NCBI RefSeq assembly: GCF_040610475.1
Contig: NZ_JBEXMJ010000020.1
Location: 1 to 64,000, forward strand
DNA: 64,000 nt
Direction of reading: 5' to 3'
DNA from: Actinopolymorpha sp. NPDC004070
GTDB taxonomy: Bacteria > Actinomycetota > Actinomycetes > Propionibacteriales > Actinopolymorphaceae
Below the pieces are notes generated by a model, which was not told the DNA's origin, ran no database searches, and saw only the letters and a program-made list of their open reading frames with translations. Within the stretch, counting starts at the first letter, position 1, and each line of letters begins with the position of its first letter. Shown here piece after piece: positions 16,707-25,246 of this stretch. The position numbers and the translations under genes are program-made.

Positions 16707-18209
16707 TCATGACGGCTTTGCGATGACCATGAACCTGTTCTCGACACCTCGCAGGAACTTCACGAATCCGCACAGTCCTGGCACGCTTTCCATCAGGCCG
16801 AAGACCGGGATCAGGAAGATCACGGCGAGGGGCTCCCACCACCTGCGACGGCCGTCGCCGGATACGCATGCGTTGACCCGGAGCCCCTCCCAATACATCC
16901 AGATCGTGTAGGCCATGTTCAGCGCCCAGAGAGGAATGACGAAAACCGTCACCGGCGACGTGTTCGGGTCGGACAGAATAAGGCCCAGGAGCATGACGAC
17001 TCCGACGTTCTGGATCGGTCCGACGACCCATGACATGACGGAGTATCCGAGCAACAGCCGGTTTCGCAGTTGCAGCGAGCCGTTGCATACCAGGCCCGCC
17101 AGCCCCCACGACCAGCGCTGCCGCTGCTGGAAGAAGTCGCGGAGACTTGCCGGCGAGGCGCCGTAGCTTCGCCCGCTGAACCAGCCGCTCCGCCCCTTGT
17201 ACCGAGCGCTGAAGAGGAGTGCGAACTGAGCGTCCTCGACCAAGCTTCCAGGGCCGAAATCCCAGCCGATCGCCGCCTCGATCGACGCCCGCACCAGCAG
17301 AAGCTCACCATGCACGCCCGCACGCGGCGTACCCGTCCCGGTCCAGGCGGAGAACCGCCCGACATCTTCGGCGGGCCGGACCGAGTCCGCGAGCCAGGTG
17401 AACCTGTTCACGGCGTACTCACGCGGGTAGGTCAGGATGCCCTGTGCCAGGTGCTTGGCGTCGCCGTCAGCCTGACGCTGTTCCTCTATGAATCGGGCCA
17501 TGGCGACGGCGGTGTCCGGACCCACGCCGGTGTCGTCGTCCATGTGCAGGACCCAGACGTCGTCCCGGTCCTCGTGCTCACGGATGCGCAGCTCATGCGA
17601 GTAGTGGGCTGCGCGTGCCTTGAACTTCGTTCCGTTCAGAGTGCGATATCGCTTTGGAACGGTGACGAGCCGTATCTGAGGGTTTTCGGCAGCCAGCCTT
17701 GTGATCCGTTGTCTGGCCTCACAGCCCTCCTCGATGACGATGTCGATCCGCAGGTAGGGAAAAGGCTTGGAGAGATGGGCGACGTAGGAGAGTACTGAGC
17801 GCTCGAGCGCCGGGTAGACGTCGTGCCGGCCAATGGTCGGAATGACAACGATCAAGAAGTTCCTGCATCTGGGCAAACCGCGGCCTGCCCAGCGTGCCTC
17901 CGACTCGCGCAGTGCCTTGCGCGTACGTCGTATGCCGAACATACCGGTGAGAGTGTTGAGAATCTGCCACGACCACAGGATGGTCAACGGCCAGCCAAGC
18001 ACGCCGGCGACCGGGTCCACGAAGAAGCGGTCGGTCACCATTATCCCGAGGTAGCCGAAAGCGATCGGCAAGTACGTAGGCTCCCAACGCTCCAGCCTCC
18101 GGTGCAGTGCGCTCGTCTGCCCCCGTTTCGGCGAAGTGATCGTGGCTCGAGGCGCCCCCGCGCTTAGCTCTTCCCGGCCTTCCAGCGTGGCGTCCCAATC
18201 CGCCGGCAC
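16707..18209 (-). CDS. Family 2 glycosyltransferase, membrane-bound (cellulose synthase-like)
   Basis: A 500-residue inner-membrane processive-type glycosyltransferase. Two hydrophobic segments (about 46-62 and 68-90) precede the cytosolic GT-A domain. It has VVIPTIGRHD at the start, the DxD-type HMDDDTG at 223-229, the catalytic acid in SLVEDAQFA (Glu325-Asp326) and QQRQRW at 361-366, which forms the acceptor tunnel in cellulose/hyaluronan synthases. Three or four membrane helices follow. The start is GTG at 18209. It is divergent from an exported GH26 mannanase, so a mannan or glucomannan-like exopolysaccharide is a reasonable guess for the product, not a demonstrated one. Confidence 0.85.
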   Translation of the reverse strand: MPADWDATLEGREELSAGAPRATITSPKRGQTSALHRRLERWEPTYLPIAFGYLGIMVTDRFFVDPVAGVLGWPLTILWSWQILNTLTGMFGIRRTRKALRESEARWAGRGLPRCRNFLIVVIPTIGRHDVYPALERSVLSYVAHLSKPFPYLRIDIVIEEGCEARQRITRLAAENPQIRLVTVPKRYRTLNGTKFKARAAHYSHELRIREHEDRDDVWVLHMDDDTGVGPDTAVAMARFIEEQRQADGDAKHLAQGILTYPREYAVNRFTWLADSVRPAEDVGRFSAWTGTGTPRAGVHGELLLVRASIEAAIGWDFGPGSLVEDAQFALLFSARYKGRSGWFSGRSYGASPASLRDFFQQRQRWSWGLAGLVCNGSLQLRNRLLLGYSVMSWVVGPIQNVGVVMLLGLILSDPNTSPVTVFVIPLWALNMAYTIWMYWEGLRVNACVSGDGRRRWWEPLAVIFLIPVFGLMESVPGLCGFVKFLRGVENRFMVIAKPS

Positions 18210-18292
18210 AACGTTCGACCCCCTTTTCCCACGCCGTCATCGCTGGGCAATGAACAACCAGTCGTCGGCAATTTCACCCTGAACAGGTATTT

Positions 18293-18307
18293 GTTGAGCA
18301 CCTCAAC
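18293..18307. promoter_or_regulatory. Inverted repeat in the GT2/GH26 intergenic region
   Basis: GTTGAG-CAC-CTCAAC has perfect 6-bp arms around a 3-nt centre, 84-98 bp upstream of the GT2 start. It is a plausible operator in the 360-bp divergent region; no cognate regulator gene is adjacent. Confidence 0.35.
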
Positions 18308-18510
18308 CCGTCTGACGACAAGCACACTTTTGCCAAGATCACAGGAGGGCCCAAGTCAGGGAACTTTTCAGTTGCCGTTGCCTTGACGCTCGTGATTCCC
18401 AACCTCATCAGCCGTCCAGTGCGGGGACCACACCCGAAGGTCCCAGCACTGTGCTGGCGCACTCACCAAATCAGATCGCCCCGATAGACGGGGTTTGTTC
18501 AGAGCTTGGC

Positions 18511-18540
18511 TTTACTCGCCGACGGGCGCGCGGCTAACAT
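18511..18540 (+). promoter_or_regulatory. Candidate sigma-70 promoter of the GH26 gene
   Basis: TTTACT at 18511-18516 and TAACAT at 18535-18540 are separated by 18 bp, each matching 4 of 6 consensus bases. The -10 element ends 29 bp before the start codon at 18570. Confidence 0.4.
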
Positions 18541-18569
18541 CGCACGCCGACCCCATGCAAAGGAGTGTG

Positions 18570-19691
18570 ATGAGTAGGCGGAAGCGAGCTTTTCAGGCGA
18601 TTGCTGTTGCAGTTGCCATCTCCGGAATCGTTGCATCAGTGACAATCGTGGCGAAGGCGGTCAATGGCGCGAAAACCGCCCCGATCGCTCGCCACGCGGC
18701 CGGCGGCCAATCCGCCAAGTCCGACGTACTCCGGTGGATGTCCGGTCTTCCACACGGTGGCGAAAGAGGCGTCGTATCCGGCTTCTTCGGCGGGTACAGC
18801 GGCGGTACGTTCAGCCTGGAGCAAACGGAGCTACTCAGGAAAGAGACCGGTCACTATCCAGGTCTGCTGGCCTGCGACTACGGCAACTGGGTGAGCAGCG
18901 CCAACACCCAGGTGGACACCTCGTGCAACGGCACGTTGAAGAAGTGGTGGAGCAGTGGCGGACTCGTCAGCGTCGGCATTCACATGCCCAGTCCGACCGG
19001 CCACAGCTTCGACACGAAGCTCGACGACTTTGCTGATCTCACCAACACCCACACCGCCGTCGGGCGCTCCTGGCAGCGCTCACTAGAGCGGATGGGCGAC
19101 GGGCTGAGCGATCTGCAGAAGGCCGGCGTCGTAGTGTTGTGGCGACCGTTCCACGAGATGAACGGTGACTGGTTCTGGTGGGCCAACCAGCATCCGTCCG
19201 CTTTCAAGAGGGTATGGGCGTACACATACGACTACCTCGTCAACACCCGCGGACTCGACAACCTGATCTGGGTGTACGCACCGGACTGCAGCCGCAACAG
19301 CAATCTCACCGACTACTACCCCGGCGCGGGCAAGGTCGACGTCGTGGGACTCGACTGCTACACGGACAACCCCTCTGGTGGCGACGGCAAGGTTGTCAGA
19401 AACCTCGACAGGCAGTACAAGCAGATGCTCAGCCTGGGCAAGCCTTTCGCCTTCACCGAAGTAGGCCCGCGCTTCCGCGTGGATGGGACATTCAACTGGA
19501 AGAAGTGGATTGACGCCATTCAGCAGCGGTATCCCAGGACCACGTACTTCCTCGCTTGGAACGACAAATGGAGCCCGGCTCAGAACCGGAACGCCAAGGG
19601 CCTGATGAACGACCCGTGGGTCATCAACCGAGACAACATCGGCGGCGCCACAGGCGCCCCGTTCCACGCCCCACCGGTCGGCCGTAGCTGA
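18570..19691 (+). CDS. Exported glycoside hydrolase family 26 (beta-mannanase-like)
   Basis: A 373-residue protein with an N-terminal signal or anchor (positive SRRKR followed by hydrophobic residues 9-29). The GH26 TIM barrel begins near residue 56. The acid/base is Glu196 in LWRPFHEMNGDWFWW and the nucleophile Glu297 in FAFTEVGPR; GVVSGFFGGYSGG and YPGLLACDYGNW are family blocks. GH26 enzymes hydrolyse beta-1,4-mannan and some mixed glucans. The start is ATG at 18570 behind AAAGGAG; the frame opens earlier at 18495 without a ribosome site. It is divergent from a GT2 synthase, so it may trim or release that polymer. A hairpin terminator follows 7 bp after the stop. Confidence 0.9.
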   Translation: MSRRKRAFQAIAVAVAISGIVASVTIVAKAVNGAKTAPIARHAAGGQSAKSDVLRWMSGLPHGGERGVVSGFFGGYSGGTFSLEQTELLRKETGHYPGLLACDYGNWVSSANTQVDTSCNGTLKKWWSSGGLVSVGIHMPSPTGHSFDTKLDDFADLTNTHTAVGRSWQRSLERMGDGLSDLQKAGVVVLWRPFHEMNGDWFWWANQHPSAFKRVWAYTYDYLVNTRGLDNLIWVYAPDCSRNSNLTDYYPGAGKVDVVGLDCYTDNPSGGDGKVVRNLDRQYKQMLSLGKPFAFTEVGPRFRVDGTFNWKKWIDAIQQRYPRTTYFLAWNDKWSPAQNRNAKGLMNDPWVINRDNIGGATGAPFHAPPVGRS

Positions 19692-19698
19692 CGCCGCG

Positions 19699-19730
19699 CG
19701 GACGGCCACGCGCATGGCCGTGGCCGTCCG
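19699..19730 (+). terminator. Hairpin terminator after GH26
   Basis: CGGACGGCCACG pairs perfectly with CGTGGCCGTCCG (12-bp arms, 8-nt loop), starting 8 bp after the stop codon. It has no T-run. Confidence 0.75.
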
Positions 19731-20030
19731 GGCAGGCAGGTCTCCGATAGACCATGGCGGGTCCAACAGGCTCCGCGTCATACGTCCCCGTCCGCCGCCC
19801 GATGGAACGAGCTCCCAGACACCGCGGCGCTCTACGGCCCGCGTAGCTGACGGATCGGACATCGACTGGACAGTCTGGACAGATGGGGCACGCGTCGGCG
19901 TCACCGAGTCCGGCGACGTCGAGCAGGTCGGGGCCTACTGGCCGGGGCCAAGTCCCACGTCAGGTTGATCCCGCACGTGATGACCGGGACCGGCTTGCCG
20001 GAACCGAAGATGTCTTGTAACTTGGCTGGA

Positions 20031-20049
20031 TAAGGGCAGCCTTACCTAT
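20031..20049 (+). promoter_or_regulatory. IdeR/DtxR-type iron box upstream of bfd
   Basis: TAAGGGCAGCCTTACCTAT matches 13 of 19 positions of the IdeR/DtxR consensus TTAGGTTAGGCTAACCTAA and contains the inverted repeat TAAGG-GCAG-CCTTA. It ends 19 bp before the bfd start, a position where iron-loaded repressor would block transcription. Confidence 0.6.
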
Positions 20050-20068
20050 CCCACCGAGGCGGCATCTG

Positions 20069-20269
20069 ATGATCGTGTGTCATTGCGGGGTCGTGAACGA
20101 CCGCGCGGTCGTCGACGCCGTCCGCGGCGGGGCCCGCACTCTCGCCGGCGTCTGCAGGTCCACCGGTGCCGGACGCGGCTGTGGAGGGTGCATCTTCTCG
20201 ATCAAGCGTCTCCTGTGCGAGCATCAAGATGATCCCGCATTGCAGGAGGTGGACGTTGCAGCCAGTTAG
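20069..20269 (+). CDS. bfd: Bacterioferritin-associated ferredoxin
   Basis: A 66-residue [2Fe-2S] protein that reduces the ferric core of bacterioferritin to release iron. The four cluster ligands sit exactly as in E. coli Bfd: Cys4, Cys6, Cys38 and Cys41 (VCHCGV and GCGGC). Cys29 and Cys50 are additional. The start is ATG at 20069. The 3' end overlaps the start of bfr by 14 bp, so the two proteins are made from one message. An IdeR-like box lies directly upstream. Confidence 0.9.
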   Translation: MIVCHCGVVNDRAVVDAVRGGARTLAGVCRSTGAGRGCGGCIFSIKRLLCEHQDDPALQEVDVAAS

Positions 20270-20744
20270 TCCTCGATTGGTCGAGTTGCTCAACGATGCC
20301 CTGACCTTCGAGCTCACGGTGACCAACACCTATTTCCTCCACGCTAGGACGCTGGACCACTGGGGGTTCGAGCGGCTGGGCAAGGTCTTCTACGACCTGT
20401 CACTTGAGGAGATGCGCGACGCCGACGCGCTGATTCAGCGGATCCTGCTCTTCCACGGCCATCCCAACGTGCAGCGGCTCAATCCCATCCAGGTGGGCGA
20501 GGACGCGGTCGAGGTGCTGAGGCTCGCGCTCGGGAGCGAGCAGGCCGCCGTCGCGCAGTTCAATGCCTCGGCCGAGGAGTGCCACAACCTCGGCGACCAC
20601 GGCACCGCGGCCGTCTTCGAGGAGATGGTCCGCGACGAGGAGAAGCACGCGGACTGGTTCGAGAGCCAGATCGACGCCATCGACCGCGTCGGCACCGCCA
20701 ACTACCTCGCCCAGCAGATCTCCACCGGCCGGTCCCCCGCCTAG
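20256..20744 (+). CDS. bfr: Bacterioferritin
   Basis: A 162-residue ferritin-like four-helix subunit for iron storage. TTG at 20256 is chosen as start because GGAGGTGG lies just before it and the translation then begins LQPVSPRLVELLNDALTFEL, the normal Bfr N-terminus. Ferroxidase residues Glu19, Glu52 and the DEEKH Glu/His are present, as is the haem ligand Met53 in EEM. The His that normally follows (consensus EEMxHAD, His54 in E. coli) is replaced by Asp55 here (SLEEMRDADALI). That should alter iron binding at the di-iron site. It overlaps bfd. Confidence 0.9.
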   Translation: MQPVSPRLVELLNDALTFELTVTNTYFLHARTLDHWGFERLGKVFYDLSLEEMRDADALIQRILLFHGHPNVQRLNPIQVGEDAVEVLRLALGSEQAAVAQFNASAEECHNLGDHGTAAVFEEMVRDEEKHADWFESQIDAIDRVGTANYLAQQISTGRSPA

Positions 20745-20988
20745 GCTCCACCCCGGCCCGGCCCCGCGCTCGCCGCTCCGGCTGCGCTGCTGTCACCCAC
20801 GCATCGCGACCCCCTGCCAGCCAGTACCTGGCCTCGGGCCAGTCGCAGTGCCAGGTCATCTACGCCGACCCCTAATGACTGCGTCGGATCACGCCATGGC
20901 ATCGTCCCTACGTCGCTCACCGAACGGTAAACGTGGCACTGGCAGGGCTCGCGGATGCGTTGCCTGTAGGAGTTCCGTTCAGGCTCGC

Positions 20989-21960
20989 CTACTGCCAATC
21001 GAAGATTACGCCCACGGTGGCTGAGCGGTCCGCGTCCAGCAGTGCATACGCCTCGGCGCCGTCGCGCGGCGCGAACTTGTGCGTGACGAGACCGCACATC
21101 CCTGCGAAGCGTCCCGACGCCACGAGGCTGAAGAACAGCCCGCGAATGTCGTGTTCACGCCGTCCCAGCAGGTGGCGGCCATGTGCGCCCACCACGGTGA
21201 GGCCACGAACGATCAGATCGGAACTGAGCCGCTGCTGGGAGGGATCACCTACGTCGCCGACAATGACCACACGGCCGTGGTCGGCCACAGCGGCCAGGGC
21301 GTGAGTGAGAACGCCCGGGTTGCCGGTGCAGTCGAGGACTGTAGCCGGTGCTGCGATTCCAGACAGTCCGTTGGCCAGATCCTGCTGCAGGACTGCCGTA
21401 GCTCCGCCTGCTCGGGCGAGCTCGAGCCGCGGTCCACCCCCGCGATGGACCATCACAACGTCGGCCGCGCCCAGAGCCGCCAGCCATCGCACGGTCATCT
21501 GACCGATGGGCCCCGCCCCGACGACCACGGCCGAACTGCCCAAGCGTGCCTGTGATGCTTCCACGCCGACGAATGCGACCTTGGCCAGCGCGAACCACGC
21601 CGCATCCTCGTCCGAAACGTCGTCTGGAACCCGCGTGCACACGCTCGCGTCGGCGACATGGTGAGACGCGTGACCGAGGAGAGCCACTACCCGGTCACCT
21701 GGGCGGAAGTCGCCGGTGACATCAGGGCCGACATCGCTGACCTCGCCGACGAGCGAGTACCCAGGACGACTGGGATAGTCAAACCACCGGTCCCAGTGCG
21801 TTCCAGGGGCGAATCCGCCGCTGTAGATGATGCCCTCGGTGCCGGTGCTGATCAGCGATACCCGAGTTCGCAGCCGGATCTGACCAGGCGCGAGATCGGG
21901 TAGCTCGACCTCCCGCAACTCGACCTTGCCTGGCTGTGGAAAGACGACTGCTTCGGCCAT
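20989..21960 (-). CDS. Zinc-independent-looking medium-chain dehydrogenase
   Basis: A 323-residue MDR-superfamily oxidoreductase. The GroES-like N-terminal domain (VELREVELPDLAPGQIRLR, PSRPGYSLVGEV) is followed by a Rossmann domain with AVVVGAGPIGQMTVRWLAALGA. There is no structural zinc Cys cluster, and the usual catalytic Cys position is Ser/Thr (SLISTGTEG), the pattern of the bacteriochlorophyllide/sugar dehydrogenase-like branch with the ISTGTE signature. Substrate unknown; the neighbouring GH32 enzyme and LacI regulator suggest a sugar or sugar alcohol. The start is ATG at 21960 with GAGG close before it. Confidence 0.82.
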   Translation of the reverse strand: MAEAVVFPQPGKVELREVELPDLAPGQIRLRTRVSLISTGTEGIIYSGGFAPGTHWDRWFDYPSRPGYSLVGEVSDVGPDVTGDFRPGDRVVALLGHASHHVADASVCTRVPDDVSDEDAAWFALAKVAFVGVEASQARLGSSAVVVGAGPIGQMTVRWLAALGAADVVMVHRGGGPRLELARAGGATAVLQQDLANGLSGIAAPATVLDCTGNPGVLTHALAAVADHGRVVIVGDVGDPSQQRLSSDLIVRGLTVVGAHGRHLLGRREHDIRGLFFSLVASGRFAGMCGLVTHKFAPRDGAEAYALLDADRSATVGVIFDWQ

Positions 21961-22241
21961 GTCCTCATGTTTTCATGGCGGCAGGGAGACAGGTGGTCTC
22001 GGTGCGGAAGCGTGCTGCCGTGCCGGTGGCCTGTCGCCGCCGGGCCTACATCTCGAAGGGCGCCAACACTCGTGCGAACGATGAACTCAGGGCCTCCTAC
22101 CCGAGGTGCGACCGCAGAGCGTCATCCTGCACATCAGCCCGGCGGCAACGGCACCGGGTCGGGAGACCAGCTGCACCGCGGCGCCGACGCCGGGTACTGG
22201 CCGAGCAGCTCGCGGATGCGGGCGGCGTCGTCGATCGCATA

Positions 22242-23648
22242 TCAGGCGGGGGCTTCGCACTCCCCCGAGCTGGCAAGCTCAGCTCGCTCGATGGTGACCG
22301 TGCCATCGACCACGTCCACTGACAGGTAACGACCCGGCCGATCGTAGGCGCGCACGTTCAGCGCTACCCCGTCGACGTACAGGGTCGCGATCGTGCCGTC
22401 AACGACGATATCGATGTCGTAGGCCCGCCCCGGCTCGACGGTGAACGGACGCTCCGAGCCGCGGTTGTCGTAGCGGTACCACGGATAGTTTGGGATCCGG
22501 TCGAAGTCGATCCTGCGCTCCCCGGCGCGGAAGGTGAAGGCATAGCCGTCGGTTGCGGTGTCGTCCTCGAACAGCCTGAGAGCAAAGCTACGCGGGGACT
22601 GCGGCGTGATACCCAGACTGATCACGTACGGGTACTCGGCCGGGAGCTCACCAAGTTGTCTGGCCTGCCGGCCATCCGGGGACGCCAGAGTGATCGGGTC
22701 GCCGATCAACTTCTCCGGCCGGCCCAGTGCCGCCCGGACGGTGTCAGGGATACGGACCCCAAGCGAGCCATCTGCTCGCTGGTACACCTCGTGCACCACC
22801 AGGGTTCCGCCCCACTGCCAAGCACCAAGATCAGTTTCGCCTTCCTTGGTCGCGACCCAACCGAAGAGGTAGCGGCGCTCACCATCCGAAGCCGACCGCG
22901 CGGCGTAGTAGGCGCGACCGTCGAAGCCGTCATCCACCGGCGCACTCCACGGACCAAGCAGGCTCTCGCTGCTGCGGTAGACGGTCTTGCTGCGATCGCT
23001 GTATTCAGTGGTCAGCAGGTACCAGCGATCCCCGATCCGGAAGAGGTCCGGCATTTCGTGCATGGTGTAGAGATCCGGTGCCCAGAAGTCGCCCTGAAAG
23101 GCCCACGATTCCAGGTCGGTCGAGGTGAACCAGACCGTACGGCCGGTGACCGCGCGAAGGTCAGATCCCTTCCGGGCGCCGAGAATCATCACCCATCGGT
23201 CGTTCTCCTCATCCCGCAGCACGAACGGATCGCGCCAGTTGTCCGGATCATAACCTTCCTGCGGCGGCAGCAGGTCGCCGTTGATCTTGGTCCAGCTCTC
23301 CAGATCCTCGCTGACCGCATGCATCAATACCTGGGCCGGCTTGCCCGCTGCCGCGTGGTCCCGGTTGTAACCGGTGTAGAACGCGTGATACCGACCATTC
23401 GCTTCGAACACGCTGCCGGCGAAGATGAACTGATCTTGATCCTTGTCGCCGCCTCGCAGCACCACTTCGCCCAGGTCGGTGTAGCTCACGAAGTCGGTAG
23501 TACGGGCGAGCGCCCATCCGAACGGTTCGCCGAACGGGCCAGGTCGTCGAGTGTCCCGCTGGTGGAACAGTTGGTATGCGCCATCGGCGAAGACGGGCAT
23601 GCAGTCCCCGAACCAGGTTTTCGGGTGCTGGTAGTAAAGCCCGGGCAT
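22242..23648 (-). CDS. Glycoside hydrolase family 32-like enzyme (beta-fructosidase fold)
   Basis: A 468-residue protein: a five-bladed beta-propeller of GH32 followed by a beta-sandwich. The start is ATG at 23648 (MPGLYYQHPKTWFGDCMPVF) behind AAGGAG. The propeller motifs are diverged. The usual WMNDPNG block appears as TWFGDCMPVF, keeping one Asp as candidate nucleophile. RDP is present in NWRDPFVL, and the acid/base block ECP is MHEMPDLF. The sandwich runs from about residue 330 (FALRLFEDDTATDGYAFTF). There is no signal peptide, so it acts inside the cell, probably on an imported fructoside. Its neighbour is a divergent LacI regulator. Confidence 0.8.
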   Translation of the reverse strand: MPGLYYQHPKTWFGDCMPVFADGAYQLFHQRDTRRPGPFGEPFGWALARTTDFVSYTDLGEVVLRGGDKDQDQFIFAGSVFEANGRYHAFYTGYNRDHAAAGKPAQVLMHAVSEDLESWTKINGDLLPPQEGYDPDNWRDPFVLRDEENDRWVMILGARKGSDLRAVTGRTVWFTSTDLESWAFQGDFWAPDLYTMHEMPDLFRIGDRWYLLTTEYSDRSKTVYRSSESLLGPWSAPVDDGFDGRAYYAARSASDGERRYLFGWVATKEGETDLGAWQWGGTLVVHEVYQRADGSLGVRIPDTVRAALGRPEKLIGDPITLASPDGRQARQLGELPAEYPYVISLGITPQSPRSFALRLFEDDTATDGYAFTFRAGERRIDFDRIPNYPWYRYDNRGSERPFTVEPGRAYDIDIVVDGTIATLYVDGVALNVRAYDRPGRYLSVDVVDGTVTIERAELASSGECEAPA

Positions 23649-24042
23649 GGGTTCGATCTCCTTATCTCGTTCGGTGACGGCGATCAGATGTTGGCCCGCA
23701 GCCGGCAACGAACATCCGTTATGGCGAAGATGATCACGGTGGCAGGACACCATCAGTGCACCGGGGACCGCGACGCCACCGTCTCGGGCGTCATCGCGGT
23801 CCCCCTGGCACATCCAGCGGTCACTGCCGCCAGCCCGACCGCAGCCGTGTCAGTCACGCACCGACGTCACCTCATCGCAGTCCTCCCCGGCTTGGAGAGC
23901 GTTGTCCACCGTAGGACAGACTTATGCGTCTACGCGCGTCCTCGCGTTGGCATCGATCATGGAATCGTGCTTGTGGGCTGGCGTTTGGCCTGGTGAGTGG
24001 CGATGACATCGGTGTCACAACCCGCTTGGAGAAGGAGTGAAG
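23649..24042. other. Divergent region between GH32 and lacI-type genes
   Basis: 394 bp with no supported gene; it should contain both promoters. A 14-bp inverted repeat next to the regulator start is listed separately. Confidence 0.5.
24004..24017. promoter_or_regulatory. Inverted repeat before the LacI-type gene
   Basis: TGACA-TCGG-TGTCA has perfect 5-bp arms with a CG-containing centre, the usual form of a LacI-family operator. It ends 25 bp before the start codon, fitting autoregulation. Confidence 0.5.
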
Positions 24043-25056
24043 ATGACCGGACGGCCGACGATTCACGATGTCGCACGCCATGCCGGCGTCGCGGTCAAGA
24101 CTGTCTCCCGGGTATTGAACAGCGAGCGGGCCGTGAGCGAGTCGACACGGGCACGCGTGCAGGCCTCAATCCGAGCATTGGACTATCGACCGAACTCGGC
24201 TGCGCGGGTGCTTCGCAAGCACGTCACTCGGTCGATCGGTTATGTGTGCGAGGACATCTCCGAGCCGGTCCAGGCACGCTTGGCACGGGCGATCGAACGG
24301 GTGGCCAGCCAGCACGAGTCGACGCTGACGGTCTCGCTCACCCACCACGATCCCGGTCTTGAACAAGACGTCATCGAGTCGCTGTTGTCCCGCCAGGTCG
24401 ACGGCCTCGTGCTGTGGCCGACCGGTGTCGGCAGCCGATTTCTGCAACGCCTGTCCAGCACTGTTCCCGTGGTCTGTGTGGATCGTCCGATCGACGGCGT
24501 CGAAACCGACACGGTGTTCTGCGACAATCGGCGCGGCGTAGGGGACCTGGTCGACTTCCTGGTCCGGCGTGGCCACCGGCGGATCGGCTTCGTTGGCGAC
24601 CCAGCCGACCTGTTCACCCAACAGGAACGCTTCGAGGCATACCGCACCGCCCTTGCCCGCCACGATCTCAAGGACGACCCACGCATCGTCTTTCGCCAGG
24701 ATCAGGACGTCGACCAACTGCGAAAGCAACTGCACTACTGGCGGTCCTCGCCGGCACCGCCGACCGCGCTCGTCGCGGCGAGTTCACTGTCGGCCACCAC
24801 GCTTGTTCGGGCGTTGCCGCCGGCAGATCCGATTGAAATCGCCGGGTTCGACGACTTCCCACTCGCCGATGTGATCCGCAGCGGCATCACCGTCGTGATG
24901 CAGGACATCGAAGAGATCGGCCGCGCCGCCGCGGAAACGCTCTTCCGCCGGCTCTCCGGCCACAACGCCGGTTTCACTCACACCCGAGTTTCCTCGACCC
25001 TGATAGACCGAAGTGGCGAAGCTGGCACCTCGTCACCCAACCCTGGTGGCAGATAA
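24043..25056 (+). CDS. LacI-family transcriptional regulator
   Basis: A 337-residue repressor. The N-terminal helix-turn-helix (TIHDVARHAGVAVKTVSRVL) and hinge helix (NSAARVLRKH) are followed by a periplasmic-binding-protein-like sugar-sensing domain with RSIGYVCED, DGLVLWPTG, GHRRIGFVGDP and IAGFDDFPLADVI. The start is ATG at 24043 with GAAGGAG 5 nt upstream. It probably controls the divergent GH32 gene and the adjacent dehydrogenase in response to a sugar; the ligand is unknown. Confidence 0.93.
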   Translation: MTGRPTIHDVARHAGVAVKTVSRVLNSERAVSESTRARVQASIRALDYRPNSAARVLRKHVTRSIGYVCEDISEPVQARLARAIERVASQHESTLTVSLTHHDPGLEQDVIESLLSRQVDGLVLWPTGVGSRFLQRLSSTVPVVCVDRPIDGVETDTVFCDNRRGVGDLVDFLVRRGHRRIGFVGDPADLFTQQERFEAYRTALARHDLKDDPRIVFRQDQDVDQLRKQLHYWRSSPAPPTALVAASSLSATTLVRALPPADPIEIAGFDDFPLADVIRSGITVVMQDIEEIGRAAAETLFRRLSGHNAGFTHTRVSSTLIDRSGEAGTSSPNPGGR

Positions 25057-25246
25057 GCACAGGCCACCTGGCTCTCCTCATGGGCTGGGCTATGCGCTAT
25101 GTGGCTGACTGTATCCGTGCGGTTGCGTGTGACCGCAGTCAAAGCATGAGACCACTGACGACGGTGACCAAGGGACCAACTCGCGCCATGGAAACGGGCG
25201 AAACGGACACCGACCTCCGCGTCCTCAGCAGCCGGCGGGTGGCGTA

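Larger units (their letters stand above)
19692..20068. other. Intergenic region between GH26 and bfd
   Basis: 377 bp that hold the GH26 terminator (19699-19730) and the IdeR-like iron box (20031-20049). No gene is supported in between. Confidence 0.6.

Noticed and set aside
22656..23996. Plus-strand open frame of 446 codons over the GH32 gene
   Set aside because: Antisense shadow; the minus strand encodes a recognisable beta-propeller with a ribosome site.
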